From: CAZQQN01 sp964595485
GTDB taxonomy: Bacteria; Bacteroidota; Bacteroidia; CAILMK01; CAYYUA01
Direction of reading: 5' to 3'
Length of the DNA: 64,000 bases
Assembly: GCA_964595485.1 (NCBI GenBank)
Contig: CAZQQN010000006.1
Coordinates: 28,104 to 92,103 of the forward strand
Within the stretch, counting starts at the first letter, position 1. Every line of letters starts with the position of its first letter. Positions 42,521 to 49,690 of the stretch are shown here, piece by piece. The translations under genes were made by a program, and so were the position numbers. The notes below the pieces were generated by a model, which did not search any database, was not told the DNA's origin, and worked only from the letters and a program-made list of their open reading frames with translations.

Positions 42521-43771
42521 CTATTCTAAATTTAATACACCTAACTCCCTTGGGTAACATAAAAAATGTTTTTCAACGGGTTTAGAAAGGGCTGAGATAT
42601 TGTACTGATCAGAAGCTTCAGCAATATCCTTTACCTTTCCATTTTTGAACAAAATGTTGATATTGATACCCTCCTCCGGTTCATAGGCAGCATTGGTAAT
42701 AGTGCTGTTAAAAACCAAGTAGTTTGTTTCTTCTTCAGTAATATTATAAAGATGAGCAACTTGCCTTTTTAGTTGCATTACTCGATCTTCTTCTATGGGA
42801 TCATCCGTTATAATTGTCTTAAAAAGATTTCTCTTCAGCAAATTCTTACAAAGTGTTGATAAAATTTTATCGGAATGCGTACACCAGGTTTTAATGGAAG
42901 CCATGATATCATGGTCGTCTAAATCTGAGAAAGTAGCTAAAACATTTGAGTTTCTCTGGAAGTCGGAACTTTTTATATTGTTATAAAGGAAAAGTTGCAA
43001 TGAAGGCGTGGCAAAAAGTTCTTCTCCTCTACGGGCTAAATAGATGGCCCTTTCTAATATTTTGACAAGTAATTGCTCAGCTGCTAAAACTGTCTTGTGT
43101 AAGTAAACCTGCCAATACATCAAACGCCTTGAAATAAGGAATTTCTCTACGGAATAAATGCCTTTATGCTCTACTGTTAGCCGCCCATCAGCTACATTGA
43201 TCATCTTAATGATCCTTTCTACTCCTATGACGCCTTCCGAAACACCCGTGTAGAAACTATCCCTTGCCAAGTAGTCCAGCCTGTCTAAATCAAGCTGGCT
43301 GGAGACCAACTCATGAAGAAATTTTTTACTGGCATTGGTTTTGCTATCAAATATTTCGATGGCTTTGTCCAAATGCCCATTTTGGTCTTCATTTAATTGA
43401 TCAATGAGCATGCTTGATATCTTTTCATGAGTCACATCACTGACTAAAGTTTGTTCTAAGGCATGAGAAAATGGGCCATGCCCTATATCATGCAATAAAA
43501 TAGCATTTTCAGCTGAATGCTTTTCATCATCACTAATCACAATGCCTTTTTGACGCAACGTCTCTATGGCATTAGTCATTAGATGAAAAGCACCCAAAGC
43601 ATGATGGAAACGTGTATGAAGGGCACCGGGATAGGCAAGGTGAGTAAGCCCTAACTGTTTAATCATTCTTAGGCGCTGAAAATAAGGATGATCAATGATA
43701 GAAGAAGTAATATGATAGGGTAGGCTTATAAAACCATGGACTGGGTCATTGATTATTTTTACTTGGCTCAA
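42521..43771 (-). CDS. HD-domain phosphohydrolase (dNTPase-like)
   Basis: The 416-residue protein has the HD-domain ligands in TRFHHALGAFHL, LLHDIGHGPFSHALE (His-Asp pair) and the later LDRLDYLARDSFYTG, the set seen in SAMHD1/dGTPase-like bacterial proteins. It opens with IINDPVHGFISL, a family hallmark. It likely removes triphosphate from dNTPs, though the substrate is not proved. It lies 20 bp upstream of lpxD on the same strand and so heads the lpx operon. Confidence 0.88.
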   Translation of the reverse strand: MSQVKIINDPVHGFISLPYHITSSIIDHPYFQRLRMIKQLGLTHLAYPGALHTRFHHALGAFHLMTNAIETLRQKGIVISDDEKHSAENAILLHDIGHGPFSHALEQTLVSDVTHEKISSMLIDQLNEDQNGHLDKAIEIFDSKTNASKKFLHELVSSQLDLDRLDYLARDSFYTGVSEGVIGVERIIKMINVADGRLTVEHKGIYSVEKFLISRRLMYWQVYLHKTVLAAEQLLVKILERAIYLARRGEELFATPSLQLFLYNNIKSSDFQRNSNVLATFSDLDDHDIMASIKTWCTHSDKILSTLCKNLLKRNLFKTIITDDPIEEDRVMQLKRQVAHLYNITEEETNYLVFNSTITNAAYEPEEGININILFKNGKVKDIAEASDQYNISALSKPVEKHFLCYPRELGVLNLE

Positions 43772-43813
43772 ATCCTGATGAAATTTTTATTATGATTGTT
43801 CTGAAAGTCGATG

Positions 43814-43874
43814 TAAAGCTTTTCCTAAAGATACAATAAAAATCGATACCATTAAGTTTAAGATAAAAGCTTTA
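43814..43874. repeat. Two AAAGCTTT palindromes between HD gene and porX
   Basis: TAAAGCTTTT (43814-43823) and its reverse complement AAAAGCTTTA (43865-43874) lie in the 123-bp divergent spacer, 51 bp apart start to start. The core AAAGCTTT is itself palindromic. This is the layout of paired operator sites, but in AT-rich DNA it could be chance. Confidence 0.35.
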
Positions 43875-43894
43875 AACCATCAAAGTTAGCATTT

Positions 43895-45451
43895 ATGGAT
43901 AAAATAAAAATTCTTTGGGCAGACGATGAGATAGATTTGCTCAAGCCGCACATATTATTCCTTGAAGAAAAAGGGTATGAGGTAGTATCCGCTAAAAGTG
44001 GAGATGAAGCCCTGGAATTTATCCAAAACAACAAATTTGATGTGCTCTTCTTGGATGAAAATATGCCTGGTCAGACCGGTTTAGAAATTTTACCTGATAT
44101 AAAACAGCTTAGGCCTGAAATCCCGGTAATCATGATTACCAAAAGTGAAGAGGAGTTCCTGATGGAGGATGCTATAGGCTCTCAAATCTCGGACTACCTA
44201 ATAAAACCTGTCAATCCTAACCAGATTCTCCTATCTATTAAAAAACAAATTGATAATAAACGGCTGGTTAGTGAAAAGGTCACGAAATCCTATCAACAGG
44301 ATTTTACCAACTTATCAATGCAGGTAAATGAGAAACTATCAGCTGATGAATGGATCGATGTTTACAAGCGCTTAGTTTATTGGGATATGGAGCTTGAGAA
44401 ATCTGACGAAAATAACATGAAAGAGGTGCTGGCTACCCAGAAAGCTGATGCCAATGCCAATTTTTCCAAGTTTGTTGAAAGGAATTATTTCGACTGGGTC
44501 AATAACCCCGATCAAGCGCCTTTAATGTCAAAAAACTTAATGAAAGATAAAGTTTTTCCTCAATTAGATAATGATAAGACTACATTTCTCATTATTCTTG
44601 ACAATTTCCGCTATGATCAATGGAAAACCATTCAGCCATACATTTCTGAGCTTTTCAATATTGAAGAAGACACCGCTTATTATAGTATCTTACCTACCGC
44701 TACGAATTATTCAAGGAATGCTATGTTCGCAGGTTTGATGCCCAAGGAAATTCAGAGACGTTTTCCGGAAAAATGGATCAGTGATGAGGAAAAGGGTGGT
44801 AAAAACCAATATGAACAGGACTTTTTGGAGGATCACATCAAGCGGCTCAAAAAAGATGTCAAATTTGACTACAACAAAATTACCAAGCTTGAGCAGGGAA
44901 AGACTTTGCCAGAGAATATTAATAACTTTCTAAACAATGATTTGGTTGTTGTTATTTACAATTTCCTGGATTTAATGTCACACGTTAGAACAGAAATGGA
45001 GGTATTGAAGGAGTTGGCAGAGGATGAAGCTGCATATCGTTCATTGACCTTATCTTGGTTTGAACATTCACCCTTGTATGAGATGTTGAAAAAACTATCG
45101 GAAAAGCGGGTTAATTTAGTTATCACAACGGACCACGGCTCAATCAGGGTGAAAAAGCCCTCTAAGGTAATTGGTGATCGGAACACAACAACCAACTTAC
45201 GCTACAAGCAAGGGAAAAGCTTAGACTTTGAAAAGAAAGAAGTCCTGGAAGCAAGGGAGCCGGATAAGGATGTCAACTTGCCTAAGCCGCATGTCAGCTC
45301 ATCCTATATTTTTGCCAAAGAAGATTTTTATTTTGTGTACCCGAATAATTACAACTATTTCGTTAATTTTTTCAAAAATACCTTTCAACACGGTGGTGTC
45401 TCACTAGAAGAGATGGTAGTACCGCTCATTACTTTGAAAAGTAAAGAATAA
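43895..45451 (+). CDS. porX: T9SS regulator PorX (receiver plus PglZ domain)
   Basis: The 518-residue protein has a receiver domain at residues 1-120, with acidic pocket WADDE, phospho-acceptor Asp in LFLDENMPG and Lys in YLIKPVN. A linker and a PglZ/alkaline-phosphatase-like domain follow, with metal and nucleophile residues in LIILDNFRYDQW, PTATNYSRNAMFAGL and TTDHGSIRV. This is the PorX architecture. PorX, phosphorylated by the kinase PorY, controls T9SS genes and motor proteins, and its PglZ domain has phosphodiesterase activity. The kinase gene is not here. tsaE follows 9 bp downstream. Confidence 0.95.
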   Translation: MDKIKILWADDEIDLLKPHILFLEEKGYEVVSAKSGDEALEFIQNNKFDVLFLDENMPGQTGLEILPDIKQLRPEIPVIMITKSEEEFLMEDAIGSQISDYLIKPVNPNQILLSIKKQIDNKRLVSEKVTKSYQQDFTNLSMQVNEKLSADEWIDVYKRLVYWDMELEKSDENNMKEVLATQKADANANFSKFVERNYFDWVNNPDQAPLMSKNLMKDKVFPQLDNDKTTFLIILDNFRYDQWKTIQPYISELFNIEEDTAYYSILPTATNYSRNAMFAGLMPKEIQRRFPEKWISDEEKGGKNQYEQDFLEDHIKRLKKDVKFDYNKITKLEQGKTLPENINNFLNNDLVVVIYNFLDLMSHVRTEMEVLKELAEDEAAYRSLTLSWFEHSPLYEMLKKLSEKRVNLVITTDHGSIRVKKPSKVIGDRNTTTNLRYKQGKSLDFEKKEVLEAREPDKDVNLPKPHVSSSYIFAKEDFYFVYPNNYNYFVNFFKNTFQHGGVSLEEMVVPLITLKSKE

Positions 45452-45460
45452 CAAAAAGGC

Positions 45461-45895
45461 TTGTCGATACATCCCCAGGTGTATACAATACACAATATTA
45501 GCGAATTAAGAGATTTAGGTAGAAAGCTGCTTGATAAGGGTTGGAACAAATTTGCCCTTTATGGTGATTTGGGGGCCGGTAAAACAGCTTTTGTGAAAGA
45601 AATGGCAAGTTTATTAGGGGTTGACAGCCCTGTACAGAGCCCTACCTTTGCCTTACTTTTTGAATACAACATGCCAAATTTTAACCTGTATCATTTTGAC
45701 TTTTATCGTTTATCAAACGCTGAGTTAATCTGGGATTTAGGGTTTGAGGAATATTGGGAAGTAAATGCGTACCAATTTATTGAGTGGCCGGAGATGATTA
45801 AGGATGATCTTCCTGCGGATTTTAACCATATTCACTTTGAAGATCTTAGAAATGGTTCAAGAAAGGTAACAGTGGGTAAGCTTATCAATGAGTAA
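45461..45895 (+). CDS. tsaE: tRNA threonylcarbamoyladenosine ATPase TsaE
   Basis: The 144-residue protein has a P-loop GDLGAGKTAF (about residues 36-45), the switch region SPTFALLFEY and the motif HFDFYRL, all typical of TsaE (YjeE). It drives the t6A37 modification of ANN-decoding tRNAs with TsaB and TsaD. The start is a TTG, as no ATG precedes the conserved N-terminal segment. It follows porX closely, so the two may be cotranscribed. Confidence 0.92.
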   Translation: MSIHPQVYTIHNISELRDLGRKLLDKGWNKFALYGDLGAGKTAFVKEMASLLGVDSPVQSPTFALLFEYNMPNFNLYHFDFYRLSNAELIWDLGFEEYWEVNAYQFIEWPEMIKDDLPADFNHIHFEDLRNGSRKVTVGKLINE

Positions 45896-46393
45896 TTTCC
45901 AGGGAATTATAGCAGTTATGTAAAAAATTTTTAGGTAAATAAAATCATATAAACCCAATTTTAGATAAAAAAAGAAGTTTTGCCCTTCGTGGTACTTTGG
46001 TAGGTAATGCGTCACGATTAGTTTTAGTCATTGAATATCTTTGGTTTGACATTTTACTAAAAGGCTTATTCACCATTTTCTCCTATTTTTAGTAAATTTA
46101 CAATGATAGAAATAAGCTTTTTAAAGAAAAAAAGTAGAATTTGTTAAAATTCAAAAGAATTAATGTATTCGATAACAAGAGGAGCATCGTTTTGAGGTTG
46201 AAAATGCTATTAGTCGCAATTATGGAAGTTATGATGGCATCATGGTAACATTTATCCAAATTAATTGAATAGCTTGTTCTTTCTTTAAAAAATTTGAGAC
46301 GGGGTTAATTGCATTGAAAGTTTTTAAAAAGATTACAGGATCACAGAAAGTTTGGAATAACGTATTTTAAATATCATTTGAATTTGGTCATGT
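45896..46393. other. Long AT-rich spacer before alanine dehydrogenase
   Basis: About 500 bp without a convincing gene. It holds a -7-like box TATCTTTG (46036-46043), a 13-bp near-palindrome ATGATGGCATCAT (46231-46243), and a short open stretch (about 46175-46268) whose translation looks protein-like but has stops and no start. It may be a long 5' leader, a small RNA locus, or a decayed gene; the sequence does not decide. Confidence 0.4.
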
Positions 46394-47620
46394 ATGGAAA
46401 GACAATACCATTCTGAGTTTTACGAGCTGGCCAAGGAGGCAGTCACCCATCCCCAGGAGTCAATGGTTGGCATACCCAAAGGCAATCAATCTATTAGCAT
46501 CGGCGTTCCCAAAGAGATTTCTTTCCAGGAAAACCGTATCGGGCTCACCCCTCAAGCTGTCAATTTGCTTGTGAGTAATGGGCATGAAGTTACGGTAGAG
46601 ACAAAAGCTGGGGAAGAAGCTAAATTTTCGGATAATGAGTACAGTGAGGCAGGTGCAACAATAGCCTATGAAACGAAAAAGGTTTATGAGTCTGACATCA
46701 TTATAAAAGTTGCCTTCCCAACCGATGAGGAGATAGAATACATGAAAGTAGGACAGACCCTTATCTCTGCTTTACACCTACCTTTACTGGAAAAATCCCA
46801 GCTTAAGCACCTGATGGAAAAGAAGGTTACAGCCCTTTCCTTTGAATTCCTGAAAGATGAGTTTGATCAATTCCCCGTAATTCAGTCCATGAGTGAAATT
46901 GCAGGAAGTGCTGCTATTTTGGTGGGTGCCGAATATTTAACCAATTTTACGCACGGAAAAGGAGTTATGCTGGGAGGAACTTCGGGTGTTCCACCTTCAG
47001 AAGTAGCAATAATCGGGGCAGGTACTGTGGGCCAGAATGCCGCTAAAGCCGCTCTTGGTTTAGGGGCTCAGGTCAAGGTTTTCGACAATTCTTTATTCAA
47101 GCTTCGCAGAATGAAAAACTTCCTGATGGGTAATGTTTATACCTCCATTAATCATCCGGATACCTTGAGTGATGCCTTAAGGCAGGCTGACGTTGCTATA
47201 GGTGCTATTAGGGGCGAAGAAGGAAGGACGCCTGTAGTGATTACAGAGGAAATGGTAGGTCAAATGAAGCCCGGCTCTGTAGTGGTTGATATCAGTATAG
47301 ACCAGGGTGGATGCTTTGAAACCTCGGAAGTGACAAATCATTTAGACCCTATCTTCATCAAATATGATGTCATTCATTATTGTGTCCCCAACGTTCCCTC
47401 GCGTGTTGCCAGAACAGCCACCAATGCCCTAAGTAATATTTTCGCACCGATCTTACTTAAGGTTGGTGAATATGGGGGTATAAAAAATTACCTCTGGGAA
47501 AAATCAGGTGTGAGGCATGGGGTTTATATTTACAAAGGCAACCTTACTCATAAAGTACTTGGCGAACGGTTTAACTTATCCGCTAAGGAAATTGATTTGC
47601 TCATTGCAGCTCATATTTAG
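46394..47620 (+). CDS. ald: Alanine dehydrogenase
   Basis: The 408-residue protein has the N-terminal substrate domain (IGVPKEISFQENRIGLTP) and the Rossmann NAD domain (VAIIGAGTVGQNAAKAALGLGAQV), then VVDISIDQGGCFETS and VPSRVARTATNALSN, all signatures of alanine dehydrogenase. It has an extra 30-residue N terminus compared with the Bacillus enzyme. It interconverts L-alanine and pyruvate plus ammonia with NAD. The long untranslated spacer upstream suggests its own regulated promoter. Confidence 0.93.
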   Translation: MERQYHSEFYELAKEAVTHPQESMVGIPKGNQSISIGVPKEISFQENRIGLTPQAVNLLVSNGHEVTVETKAGEEAKFSDNEYSEAGATIAYETKKVYESDIIIKVAFPTDEEIEYMKVGQTLISALHLPLLEKSQLKHLMEKKVTALSFEFLKDEFDQFPVIQSMSEIAGSAAILVGAEYLTNFTHGKGVMLGGTSGVPPSEVAIIGAGTVGQNAAKAALGLGAQVKVFDNSLFKLRRMKNFLMGNVYTSINHPDTLSDALRQADVAIGAIRGEEGRTPVVITEEMVGQMKPGSVVVDISIDQGGCFETSEVTNHLDPIFIKYDVIHYCVPNVPSRVARTATNALSNIFAPILLKVGEYGGIKNYLWEKSGVRHGVYIYKGNLTHKVLGERFNLSAKEIDLLIAAHI

Positions 47621-47700
47621 CCTGTTTACCGGTATCGCTTGATCTATGGTTTGTCTGATAATTTTTGACCGAATTAAATTAGAATTAAGGCTCTGGCAAA

Positions 47701-48510
47701 ATGAATTTCCGAAATGTAAACAAGTTTTTATTGTTTGGCATCTTCTTACTCCTTTTCTTTAAAGGTGGTAGGTGTGAAGATCCTGATTTATTCGTTGAAG
47801 GGGATTTTGAAGACTTTTACATCAATACAATAGATAATATTTACCTGGTATCCTCTAACCAGGCTATTATCAAATACAATAGAAAAGGCAAAGAGCAATT
47901 TACTATCAATCCTAAAATATTAGGTCGTTTGGGTTCTGCGGATGTGAGTAATAGCCTTGAACTCCTTTTTTATTATCCTGACCCCAATACTGCTGTCATA
48001 ACAGACAATACGCTTTCTGAAAAGAGACGAATAGATGTAAATGACCTTGGTTTTAATAGAACTACACTAGCTGCCCGTTCAACAGAGAAAGGTATCTGGA
48101 TCTATGATGAAAACAACATAAACCTGAAAAGGATAACCCAGAATGGTAAGGTGCTTAACGAAAGCAATCAACTACTTCAATTTACGCAAGGAGATTTGAA
48201 TCCAACAAGCCTTAGGTCAAGAACAAACCGCATTTATTTAAATGCGCCAGCTCAGGGAATCATAATGTTTGATAATTTTGGGAACTACCTCAAAACAATA
48301 CCGGTAAAAGGCGTAAGAACTTTTGAGGTGAGCAACGATGTTTTGTGGTACTGGAAAAAAGGAAAGGTTGGCAGTTATGACCTTAAGCGGTTTAAAAGAA
48401 AGAAAGTAAACCTGCCTTTGGATACGTTACCTGCTAATGCAAAAAGTATACGATATACAGAAAAAGCCCTCTTTGTTTTAGATAAACACGGGTTAAAAGT
48501 TTATAAATAA
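47701..48510 (+). CDS. Exported protein of unknown function, propeller-like
   Basis: The 269-residue protein has a signal peptide (about residues 1-25). The rest is made of short beta strands in repeated units (for example DFYINTIDNIYLVSS, RTNRIYLNAPAQGIIMFD, KALFVLDKHGLKVY), which recall a six-bladed beta-propeller or a similar WD-like fold. I recognise no catalytic motif. It lies 7 bp before prfA on the same strand, so it is probably cotranscribed, although nothing links it to translation. The name 'hypothetical exported protein' is the safe one. Confidence 0.8.
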   Translation: MNFRNVNKFLLFGIFLLLFFKGGRCEDPDLFVEGDFEDFYINTIDNIYLVSSNQAIIKYNRKGKEQFTINPKILGRLGSADVSNSLELLFYYPDPNTAVITDNTLSEKRRIDVNDLGFNRTTLAARSTEKGIWIYDENNINLKRITQNGKVLNESNQLLQFTQGDLNPTSLRSRTNRIYLNAPAQGIIMFDNFGNYLKTIPVKGVRTFEVSNDVLWYWKKGKVGSYDLKRFKRKKVNLPLDTLPANAKSIRYTEKALFVLDKHGLKVYK

Positions 48511-48517
48511 AAGTATT

Positions 48518-49606
48518 ATGGATTTACTTAAAAGATTGGAGTCTATTGTGCATCGGCGGGATGAAGTAGAAAAAGCTTTGTCAGATCCGGAAGTCGTCAA
48601 TGATATGGAGCGTTTCACAAAACTGAATAAAGAATACAGTGATTTAAAACCACTGTATGAGATTTATTACCAATACAGAGATCTCTTAAGCAATATCGAG
48701 AATAACAGGGATATTTTAAACAATGATAAAGATCCGGAAATGAGGGGCATGGCTAAAGAAGAGCTTGAAAAACTGGAAGGTGAAAAAGGGCCAATGGAAG
48801 AAAGAATTAAGCAAATGCTGATCCCAGAAGATCCTGAAGATGAAAAAAATGCGATTGTAGAGATAAGATCGGGTTCTGGAGGGGATGAAGCTAGTTTGTT
48901 TGCTAGAGATCTTTATCGCATGTATGAAAAATTTTGTGAGCGACAGGGATGGAAATTAGAGGTAATGAATGTGACCGAGGGTGCTACAGGTGGTTTTAAA
49001 GAGATCATTTTCAATGCCAATGGGGATCATGCCTACGGTACCCTGAAGTATGAGTCCGGTGTACACCGTGTTCAGCGTGTTCCGGAAACTGAGTCACAAG
49101 GTAGGGTTCATACATCCGCTGCTTCTGTTGCTGTACTTCCTGAGGTTGAGGAAGTGGATGTAGCTATCAATGAAAGTGATATTCGGAGGGACGTTTTTTG
49201 TGCATCCGGACCTGGAGGCCAATCGGTTAACACAACCTACTCAGCGGTTCGTCTTACTCATGAACCAACTGGGATTGTAGCCTCTTGCCAGGATGAAAAA
49301 TCCCAATGGAAGAATTATGAGAAAGCAATGAGGGTTTTGCGATCCCGCATTTATGAAATCGAAATGAATAAACAACAAGAAAAGATAGATTCACAACGTA
49401 AGAGCATGGTTTCAACCGGGGATCGTTCAGCTAAGATACGGACCTATAATTTTCCTCAGAGCCGAGTAACTGATCATCGTATTAACCTTACAGTTCACAA
49501 TCTCCAGGAAGTCCTGGATGGTGAAATAAATGAGCTTATCGATGGACTTAAAGTAGCTGAAAATGCTGAAAAATTGAAAGAAGGGGAAATGGAAAGCGAA
49601 TCCTGA
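48518..49606 (+). CDS. prfA: Peptide chain release factor 1
   Basis: The 362-residue protein has the stop-codon-reading tripeptide PxT as Pro-Glu-Thr (RVPETESQGR) and the peptidyl-tRNA hydrolysis motif GGQ in SGPGGQSVNT. The PxT marks it as RF1, which reads UAA and UAG, rather than RF2 (SPF). It ends translation on the ribosome. The methylation site Gln in GGQ is present. Confidence 0.96.
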   Translation: MDLLKRLESIVHRRDEVEKALSDPEVVNDMERFTKLNKEYSDLKPLYEIYYQYRDLLSNIENNRDILNNDKDPEMRGMAKEELEKLEGEKGPMEERIKQMLIPEDPEDEKNAIVEIRSGSGGDEASLFARDLYRMYEKFCERQGWKLEVMNVTEGATGGFKEIIFNANGDHAYGTLKYESGVHRVQRVPETESQGRVHTSAASVAVLPEVEEVDVAINESDIRRDVFCASGPGGQSVNTTYSAVRLTHEPTGIVASCQDEKSQWKNYEKAMRVLRSRIYEIEMNKQQEKIDSQRKSMVSTGDRSAKIRTYNFPQSRVTDHRINLTVHNLQEVLDGEINELIDGLKVAENAEKLKEGEMESES

Positions 49607-49690
49607 CGCGAAAGGTTTTTATTAAAATCTTTGTATATCGGGATTGGCGTCTAAGGTCAATTACCTCAGTATCCATAAAATTGCTTTTCT

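Noticed and set aside
46195..46260. Small ORF (about 17-19 codons from TTG) in the spacer before ald
   Set aside because: Very short, Met-rich by chance of ATG-containing repeats, and no sign of conservation or a start signal.
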